Source: an uncultured beta proteobacterium
GTDB taxonomy: Bacteria; Pseudomonadota; Gammaproteobacteria; Burkholderiales; Rhodocyclaceae
DNA: 6,960 nucleotides
Assembly (NCBI GenBank): GCA_903932755.1
Contig: CAIZHL010000241.1
Coordinates: forward strand, 1-6,960
Direction of reading: 5' to 3'
Shown: positions 1 to 4,610 of the stretch, in pieces
Layout of the letters: every line of letters begins with the position of its first letter
Numbering within the stretch: position 1 is the stretch's first letter
The notes under the pieces: model-generated
The model's input: only the letters and a program-made list of their open reading frames with translations
Database searches by the model: none
What the model was told of the DNA's origin: nothing
Translations under genes and position numbers: made by a program

Positions 1-795
1 GCCGGGAATCAGCGCGGTGGTGATGATGATGTCCACCTCGCGCGCCTGCTTGGCATACATCTCGCGCTGGGCCTGCTGGAAGCCCTCGCTCATGACCTTG
101 GCGTAACCGCCGCCGCCGGAACCTTCTTCTTCGTAATCGACCTTGACGAATTCGCCGCCCCGCGACACGACCTGGTCGGCCACTTCGGCGCGGGTGTCGT
201 TGGCGCGCACGATGGCGCCCAGGCTGGCAGCGGTACCGATCGCCGCAAGGCCGGCGACGCCGGCGCCGGCGATGAAGACCTTGGCCGGCGGCACCTTGCC
301 CGCGGCGGTGATCTGGCCGTTGAAGAAGCGGCCGAAGGCATTGGCCGCCTCGATCACGGCGCGGTAGCCGGCGACGCCGGCCTGGGAGGTCAGCGCATCC
401 ATCTTCTGGGCGCGGGAGAGCGTGCGCGGCAAGGAATCAATGGCCAGCACGGTGGCTTTCTTCGCGGCCAGCTGCTGCATCAATTCCGGGTTCTGTGCCG
501 GCCAGATGAAGTCGATCAGGGTGCCGCCTTCGCGCATGAGGCCGACTTCCGCCGCGGTCGGCACGCCGATCTTGAACACGATGTCGGCGGCCGCCCAGAG
601 GGCAGGCGCGCCGGCGATGATTTCGGCGCCGGCGGCGCGGTAGCTGTCGTCACTGCAATTCGCCGCGTCTCCGGCGCCGGATTCGACGGCGACCTTGAAA
701 CCCAGCTTGATGAGTTTTTCGACCACTTCAGGTACGGTGGCCACGCGCTTCTCGCCCGCCAGCGTTTCCCGGGGAATTCCGATTGTCAGTGCCAT
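1..795 (-). CDS. pntA: NAD(P) transhydrogenase subunit alpha, N-terminal part (cut by the window edge)
   Basis: This is the NAD(H)-binding subunit of the membrane proton-translocating transhydrogenase, which uses the proton-motive force to reduce NADP+ with NADH. Seen: 265 residues run in frame from the ATG at 795 to base 1 with no stop. The N-terminus has the alanine dehydrogenase/PNT signature (PRETLAGEKRVA, residues 8-19). An RQD-loop-like segment PRTLSRAQKMD lies at 123-133. The Rossmann glycine motif GAGVAG is at 177-182, with an acidic residue at the end of the second strand (NDTR, D200). The segment DIIITTALIPG at 255-265 closes the visible part. A GGGAG Shine-Dalgarno sequence (bases 800-804) lies 4 bases before the ATG and supports this start. 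The cut makes it impossible to see whether the gene is the short split form (pntAA, followed by pntAB) or the long fused form with membrane helices. Membership of the family is secure. Compared with E. coli PntA as I recall it, the RQD loop has one extra residue (PRTLSRAQ against PRISRAQ). Confidence 0.95.
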   Translation of the reverse strand, partial: MALTIGIPRETLAGEKRVATVPEVVEKLIKLGFKVAVESGAGDAANCSDDSYRAAGAEIIAGAPALWAAADIVFKIGVPTAAEVGLMREGGTLIDFIWPAQNPELMQQLAAKKATVLAIDSLPRTLSRAQKMDALTSQAGVAGYRAVIEAANAFGRFFNGQITAAGKVPPAKVFIAGAGVAGLAAIGTAASLGAIVRANDTRAEVADQVVSRGGEFVKVDYEEEGSGGGGYAKVMSEGFQQAQREMYAKQAREVDIIITTALIPG

Positions 796-874
796 GATTC
801 TCCCATTCACTTTTCCATCGATGCTCGCGATACACGAACGGCCATTGTTGTCGTTGTGGTTTCGGCCGCCAGGC

Positions 875-900
875 CTGATGCCGGACGGATCCGGCATCAG
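875..900. repeat. perfect 11-bp inverted repeat in the pntA-corA divergent spacer
   Basis: CTGATGCCGGA at 875-885 is exactly complementary to TCCGGCATCAG at 890-900, with a 4-base loop CGGA. It lies 80 bases upstream of the pntA start and 104 bases upstream of the corA start. Neither strand has a T-tract after the stem and no gene ends here, so an intrinsic terminator is unlikely. It could be an operator for a dimeric regulator or a hairpin in a 5' leader. The repeat is certain; its role is inferred. Confidence 0.6.
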
Positions 901-941
901 CCGCGCTGAAACCTGGCTTTCGTTCGTGGCTTGTGCACACC

Positions 942-973
942 TTGCCGCAGCATTGTTGCACCGCGGATATGAT
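942..973 (+). promoter_or_regulatory. possible sigma70-type promoter for corA
   Basis: TATGAT at 968-973 differs from the consensus -10 TATAAT at one base. The nearest -35-like hexamer is TTGCCG at 942-947, but the 20-base spacer is too long for a strong sigma70 promoter, so only the -10 is persuasive. Initiation near 980 would leave a leader of about 25 bases before the ATG at 1005 and would exclude the in-frame upstream starts at 933 and 969. An 8-bp palindrome TGTGCACA at 932-939 lies next to the -35 region. Confidence 0.3.
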
Positions 974-1004
974 ACGCCTTTCGCCTCTGACTGAGCCATC
1001 CGAC

Positions 1005-2105
1005 ATGACGAGTTCAAAGCCCGCCCGCGCCCACGCGCGCGCCGCCAAGCGCTTCTCGCAAGCCGCCAAGGTGGGCCTGGCGCCGGGAGCGCTGATCCAC
1101 CTGGGCGAACGCAAGACCGAACAGGCGGCCATTTCGCTGATGGAATACGGCGAAGCCGAGTTCGCCGAGCACCAGTTCAGTTCGCTGGCGGAGTCGCAGG
1201 CCTACAAAGCCAGGCTGCCGGTGCTCTGGCTCAATGTGCACGGCCTGCACGAACCGGAAGTGATGGCCGAAATCGGCCGCCGCTTCAAGCTGCACCCGCT
1301 GGTGCTGGAAGACATCCTCAACACCAACCAGCGGCCCAAGGTCGACGATTACGGCGACTACCTGTTCATCGTCGCGCGTTTTTTCGAAGTCGACGGCGAC
1401 AACCAGCAGATCGGCTCCGACCAGGTCAGCCTGATCCTCGGGCCCAACTTCGTGCTGAGCTTCCAGGAGCGGCCCAGCGGCCGCTTCGATCCCGTGCGCG
1501 AACGCCTGCGCCACAACCGCGGCCAGATCCGCAGGCTGGGCGCCGACTACCTCGCCTATTCCCTGCTCGATGCCATCGTCGACCGCTATTTCACCATCCT
1601 GGAAAATATCGGCGAACGCACCGAGGAGCTCGAAGACATGATGCTCGAGCACCCGCGGCCGGGCGCGCTGCAACTGGTGCATCAACTCAAGCGCGAAACG
1701 CTGAACCTGCGCCGCTCGATCTGGCCGCTGCGCGAAGTGATCAACAGCCTGACCCGTGCCGACGAACGCTTTTTCCGGCCGGAAACCCGGCCCTACCTGC
1801 GCGACATCTACGACCACACGGTGCATGCCATCGAATCGCTGGAAGCCAATCGCGACATGATCGCCGGCATGCTCGACATCTACCTCTCGGCGGCGAGCAA
1901 CCAGGTCAACCAGGAGGTCCGCGCGCTGACGGTGGTCGCCATCATCTTCATGCCGGCGACGCTGATCTCGGGAATCTTCGGCATGAACTTCAGGACCATG
2001 CCGCTGCTCGACCTGCCCACCGGCTTCTTCATCGCGCTCGGCATGATGGCGACCGTCGCCACCACGCTGTCGATCGTCTTCTGGCGCCGGCGCTGGCTCA
2101 AGTAG
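1005..2105 (+). CDS. corA: CorA-family divalent metal ion channel (Mg2+/Co2+), Thermotoga-like subtype
   Basis: This is an inner-membrane homopentameric channel for Mg2+ (and/or Co2+ or Ni2+) uptake. The 366-residue protein follows T. maritima CorA, as I recall that sequence, along its whole length. The cytoplasmic domain carries HPLVLEDILN (97-106), QRPK (109-112), QVSLIL (140-145) and FDPVRERLRHNRG (161-173). A long stalk helix carries IWPLREV (239-245) and YDHTVHAIE (269-277). TM1 spans about 307-327 and ends in the invariant GMN filter (326-328). TM2 is about 339-360, followed by a basic RRRWLK tail. The counterparts of the T. maritima regulatory metal-site aspartates D89 and D253 appear to be D103 and D270. 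The pore residues M302 and N314 match M316 and N328. I chose the ATG at 1005 because the likely -10 lies at 968-973; in-frame starts at 933 (GTG) and 969 would add 24 or 12 unconserved residues. No strong Shine-Dalgarno sequence is seen. Selectivity between Mg2+ and Co2+ cannot be read from the sequence. Confidence 0.95.
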   Translation: MTSSKPARAHARAAKRFSQAAKVGLAPGALIHLGERKTEQAAISLMEYGEAEFAEHQFSSLAESQAYKARLPVLWLNVHGLHEPEVMAEIGRRFKLHPLVLEDILNTNQRPKVDDYGDYLFIVARFFEVDGDNQQIGSDQVSLILGPNFVLSFQERPSGRFDPVRERLRHNRGQIRRLGADYLAYSLLDAIVDRYFTILENIGERTEELEDMMLEHPRPGALQLVHQLKRETLNLRRSIWPLREVINSLTRADERFFRPETRPYLRDIYDHTVHAIESLEANRDMIAGMLDIYLSAASNQVNQEVRALTVVAIIFMPATLISGIFGMNFRTMPLLDLPTGFFIALGMMATVATTLSIVFWRRRWLK

Positions 2106-2139
2106 CGCGACGCCGCCGCAACCCACTGGCGAACACTCC

Positions 2140-3339
2140 ATGGACACCGAAACGCAGGAACAGGCCCGCCGGCATTTTGCCGAAGGCGTCGAACACTTCG
2201 AGGCCGGACGCCTCGATCCGGCGCGCACTTGCTTCGAGGCCGCACTGGCACTGGCCCCGGGCCGCCCCTCGGTGCTCCTCAACCTGGGCATTACCCGCTT
2301 TCACCTCGGGCAATGGCACGAGGCAATCCCCTTGTTGCAAGGGGCCGCTGCCGCCGAGCCGGAACAGGCAGATGCCAGAGCCTACCTCGGGCTTGCCCAT
2401 GAAGCCCTGGGGCAATGGCAGGCGGCCATCGACTCCCTGACGCAGGCATTGGCCCTGATGCCGCGACATGCCCAACTTTGCCTCGCACGCGGACGCTGCA
2501 AATTGCGGCTTGATGCCATCGCCCCGGCCATGCAGGACTTCGATCGGGCGCTGGAGATCAACCCGGCCTTCGCCGAAGCGTGGAGCGCGCGCGGCAACCT
2601 GCTGCGCGAATTGCAGCGCCTCGACGATGCGGCCATCTGTTTTGAGAAGGCGCTCGAGCACGGCGCCGAACCCGAACTCCACCGTTACTACCTCGCCTCG
2701 GTGCGCGGAACCGGCGCGCCAGCCGCGCCGCCACGACAGTACGCGGAAGCGCTGTTCGACGATTACGCCGCCGATTTCGAGTCACACCTGGTTGAGCGCT
2801 TGCACTACCAGGCCCATGAAACGCTGGTGCGGCCGCTGACGCAGGGCGGACGCCGCTACCCTGCGGTGCTTGACCTCGGCTGCGGCTCCGGCTTGTGCGG
2901 CGCGCTGATCCGCCCGTTTGCCGACGCCATAGACGGTGTCGATGTTTCCCGCACGATGCTCGACCAGGCCCGCGGTCGCGGCGTATATCGCGACCTGACC
3001 CATGCCGATCTGGCCACATTCCTGATCGGGGCTACCGGCCGCGTCGACCTGGTGCTGGCCGCGGATGTATTTATTTACGTCGGAGAACTGACGGCGGTGT
3101 TCCAGTCGGTTCGGCGCCTGCTTGAACCGGCCGGCTGCTTTGCATTCACCGTGGAACTGGCACCTGCGGGACATCAGATGCACCTGCTCCCCAGCTTGCG
3201 CTACACGCATTCCGAATCCTATGTGCGGGAACTGGCCGGCAGCTGCGGATTCTCGGTGGGCGAAATCGTCATGGCTCCATTGCGCCACGACCAGTCGCTG
3301 CCGGTGCAGGGGCTTTACGTCTATCTGGAACTCGACTAG
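2140..3339 (+). CDS. TPR-repeat protein fused to a class I SAM-dependent methyltransferase
   Basis: This 399-residue, apparently cytosolic protein has two parts. Residues about 6-177 contain five consecutive 34-residue TPR units, recognisable from repeated patterns such as LNLGITRFHLGQWHEAI and the A-x-x-x-NP/EP helix ends. They form a protein-binding solenoid. After a short proline/alanine linker (191-199) and the segment FDDYAADFESHLVERL (206-221), which is typical of TPR methyltransferases, a Rossmann methyltransferase domain begins. Motif I is VLDLGCGSG (243-251), the post-I acidic position is D268 in GVDVS, and motif II is VDLVLAADVFIYVG (302-315). These give a good SAM-binding site, but nothing seen defines the acceptor, which could be a protein, small molecule or lipid. 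No signal peptide or membrane segment is present. The gene starts 34 bases after corA and may be co-transcribed with it, though no good Shine-Dalgarno sequence precedes the ATG. It ends in CTAG, which also holds the stop of the opposing gene. The domain assignment is firm; the biological role is unknown. Confidence 0.9.
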   Translation: MDTETQEQARRHFAEGVEHFEAGRLDPARTCFEAALALAPGRPSVLLNLGITRFHLGQWHEAIPLLQGAAAAEPEQADARAYLGLAHEALGQWQAAIDSLTQALALMPRHAQLCLARGRCKLRLDAIAPAMQDFDRALEINPAFAEAWSARGNLLRELQRLDDAAICFEKALEHGAEPELHRYYLASVRGTGAPAAPPRQYAEALFDDYAADFESHLVERLHYQAHETLVRPLTQGGRRYPAVLDLGCGSGLCGALIRPFADAIDGVDVSRTMLDQARGRGVYRDLTHADLATFLIGATGRVDLVLAADVFIYVGELTAVFQSVRRLLEPAGCFAFTVELAPAGHQMHLLPSLRYTHSESYVRELAGSCGFSVGEIVMAPLRHDQSLPVQGLYVYLELD

Positions 3340-3521
3340 AGAGCGCCGTCTTCCTTGAATTGAAGGCTGACGCTGCCCCAACGTGTGTTTTGGGTCATCA
3401 GGGACTTGCCCTTGATCAGGGTGACGACCTCTTCGCTGGTCAGATTGACGGGCTCAATCGATTGCGCGCAAGCGGAAATCGGGACAAGAACGGCAGCACA
3501 AAACAAGGCGATTCGATTCAC
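3336..3521 (-). CDS. short exported (possibly lipo-) protein, perhaps truncated at its C-terminus
   Basis: This 61-residue protein has a clear N-terminal export signal: basic MNR, then a hydrophobic core. The end of the signal fits two cleavage types. I15-S16-A17-C18 matches a lipobox, with Cys18 as the lipid-bearing residue. A17-C18-A19 before Gln20 fits signal peptidase I. The mature part is only about 42-44 residues and begins with an LTSEEVVTLIKGKS segment. It stops at LQFKEDGAL, a strand-turn-strand pattern that in related-looking secreted domains usually runs on, so a truncated C-terminus is suspected. The GTG start at 3521 is supported by a strong AAGGGG ribosome site 5 bases upstream and by a GTGA overlap with the preceding exported-protein gene, implying translational coupling. 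The TAG stop shares CTAG with the convergent methyltransferase gene, leaving no room for a terminator between them. I do not recognise the family. Expression is likely; function is unknown. Confidence 0.65.
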   Translation of the reverse strand: MNRIALFCAAVLVPISACAQSIEPVNLTSEEVVTLIKGKSLMTQNTRWGSVSLQFKEDGAL

Positions 3522-4207
3522 GACGACCCCTTGGCCGGAACGTGCGATCGCTTGATTTCCTTGACGTTCAAACGGTAGGAACTCTCATGCGCGTGGCCTT
3601 GCGGCGTGTAGCCGACGTGCTCGATCGATACCACCGCGCCAAGGTCCCTGGACACCAGAAAGCGGGTGAAGCGCTTGCCGCTGTAGCACCGGTTCCACCA
3701 GCCGTTTTCCACCACGGGCGTAACCTCAATGGTAAGTTCATTGCCGTCGATCTTCAGCACGTAGGGCTCGCCCGGGCCAACCTCGAACTTCGAATCGATA
3801 CTGTGGTCGTTGCTGGAACAATAGGTTACCGGCACGGTCGTGTACTTCCGATCGGCCTTCCAGTAAGTACCCGGCTCGAGTTTCCGCCCCTCGCGCGTGG
3901 AACCCTGGGAAATGGTTCCGCTCAGTTGCGACACACCGGCGGCGACGGGGTAGTGCAGATACGTCCCGGTATCGACCAGCAGGCTGGCCGACGTGCCGCC
4001 AAGCACCTCCAGCCCGTCGGCCGTGCGCGACCAGTTCACCTCCCTTGGCGCGTAACCCGACCATGTCATCTTGCTGCTCCAGCCGAAGGACACCTCGCGC
4101 GCGACTTCCGTGACGAACACGGCGCTTCCCGTCAATGGCGCGACAGCTTGCGCAAAAGCGCCGGCGGTCGAAAGAATCAGTGCCGCGGCGACGACTGCGA
4201 ATTTCAT
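3518..4207 (-). CDS. exported protein of unknown function (229 residues)
   Basis: I do not recognise a family. The protein opens with a typical Sec signal peptide (MKF, hydrophobic stretch to about residue 17, probable cleavage AFA|QA after residue 19), so the mature protein is periplasmic or secreted. There is no second membrane helix and no lipobox. The mature chain is rich in Ser, Thr, Gly, Val and aromatic residues in alternating patterns (for example SFGWSSKMTWSGY and KYTTVPVTYC), suggesting a beta-rich fold. Its two cysteines, C130 and C174, could form a disulfide; C174 lies in NGWWNRCYSGKRF (168-180), the most distinctive segment. The ATG at 4207 is preceded by AGGGAG (bases 4215-4220) with a 7-base spacer, a strong ribosome site. 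The gene overlaps the next one by four bases (GTGA), so the two products may act together. The 138-base gap to the upstream gene leaves room for its own promoter, but I cannot identify one. The strand choice is secure because of the signal peptide and ribosome site. Confidence 0.85.
   Translation of the reverse strand: MKFAVVAAALILSTAGAFAQAVAPLTGSAVFVTEVAREVSFGWSSKMTWSGYAPREVNWSRTADGLEVLGGTSASLLVDTGTYLHYPVAAGVSQLSGTISQGSTREGRKLEPGTYWKADRKYTTVPVTYCSSNDHSIDSKFEVGPGEPYVLKIDGNELTIEVTPVVENGWWNRCYSGKRFTRFLVSRDLGAVVSIEHVGYTPQGHAHESSYRLNVKEIKRSHVPAKGSS
3527..3532 (-). promoter_or_regulatory. ribosome binding site for the GTG-initiated 61-residue protein
   Basis: On the minus strand, AAGGGG lies 5 bases before the GTG at 3521, inside the last codons of the upstream exported-protein gene. 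It decides the start of the downstream gene, which would otherwise be doubtful because of the GTG codon and short length. Confidence 0.65.
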
Positions 4208-4239
4208 GCGATTGCTCCCTTGGTTGAAATGATGCGGCC

Positions 4240-4259
4240 ACGGCGAAATCGGTCGCCGT
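4240..4259. repeat. 7-bp inverted repeat upstream of the exported-protein gene
   Basis: ACGGCGA at 4240-4246 pairs exactly with TCGCCGT at 4253-4259 around a 6-base loop. It lies 32 bases upstream of the ATG at 4207, where an operator or leader hairpin for the minus-strand gene could be. No T-tract follows, so it is not a convincing terminator. Short GC-rich repeats arise by chance in DNA of this composition. Confidence 0.3.
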
Positions 4260-4312
4260 ACCGCCAGCGCCGACTTTTGCGACCGGCCACCGGCTGTCGA
4301 TCGTCATAGGTT

Positions 4313-4346
4313 GCCGGCTGAAGCGGGGCGGCCGGCGCCAGCCGGC
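4313..4346 (-). terminator. possible weak hairpin after the 82-residue orphan
   Basis: GCCGGCTG at 4313-4320 is complementary to CAGCCGGC at 4339-4346, separated by 18 GC-rich bases that can fold further. The stem touches the stop codon of the 82-residue gene, where the glcF-ligase transcript would be expected to end. There is no U-rich tail on the minus strand (AACCTATG follows), so it could at most pause RNA polymerase or protect the 3' end. Confidence 0.25.
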
Positions 4347-4594
4347 TAGGGAGCGACCGGCGCCGCCGAACTGTGGAACACACGCTTGGCCGCCGTCACC
4401 AGGGCGAAGGACTCGATTGGCGTCAATTCCGGAAACCTCTCGTGCAGGGCCAGATAGGCCAGGTGCTCGTGATGCTGTCCGCCCCAGTCGTTGTCCGGAT
4501 TGAAAAAAGGCTCGAGTACGTCATAGGCCTCGACGAATATCTTGCGCAGCTGCGGGTTGCTGCGGCGCTCGGAGCCGCTCGCTGGATCGGTCAT
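4346..4594 (-). CDS. small hypothetical protein downstream of the acyl-CoA synthetase gene
   Basis: This 82-residue soluble protein belongs to no family I recognise. It has no signal peptide, membrane helix or cysteine. After a polar N-terminus (about 1-14) it reads as mostly helical: LRKIFVEAYDVLEPFF (16-31), then an NPDNDWGGQHHEHLAYLALHE stretch (32-52) with three closely spaced histidines (H41, H42, H44), and a helix ESFALVTAAKRVFHS (61-75). The WGGQHHEHLA segment (37-46) looks the most constrained and could bind metal, but that is a guess. It starts 16 bases after the acyl-CoA synthetase stop, in the same direction, so it is probably the last gene of that transcript. The ribosome site is weak (GCGAGACC before ATG). 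Confidence that it is real comes from position and protein-like composition. The opposite strand also reads open here but gives a less protein-like product. Confidence 0.65.
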   Translation of the reverse strand: MTDPASGSERRSNPQLRKIFVEAYDVLEPFFNPDNDWGGQHHEHLAYLALHERFPELTPIESFALVTAAKRVFHSSAAPVAP

Positions 4595-4610
4595 GGTCTC
4601 GCTTTCGGTT

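Noticed and set aside
932..939. 8-bp palindrome TGTGCACA
   Set aside because: Short palindromes are frequent, the symmetry stops at 8 bp, and it matches no operator I can name with confidence.
933..1004. Upstream in-frame extension of CorA (GTG at 933, ATG at 969)
   Set aside because: It would cross the likely -10 at 968-973, and the added residues (with CC and unconserved sequence) do not resemble CorA N-termini.
1014..2291. 425-residue open frame on the minus strand across corA
   Set aside because: It is antisense to a complete, well-conserved CorA. Its product is rich in His, Gln, Arg and Glu with no recognisable motif, as expected of a shadow frame in GC-rich DNA.
2328..2344. Perfect 7-bp hairpin CCCCTTG/CAAGGGG with a 3-base loop
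   Set aside because: It lies inside the TPR coding sequence, has no T-tract, and is explained by codon choice. There is no evidence of function.
2098..2682. 194-residue open frame on the minus strand inside the TPR region
   Set aside because: It is antisense to clear TPR repeats. Its apparent regularity only mirrors those repeats.
3542..4309. 255-residue open frame on the plus strand opposite the exported-protein gene
   Set aside because: The minus-strand frame has a signal peptide, a strong ribosome site and a coupled downstream gene. The plus frame has an Arg/His-rich, low-complexity composition.
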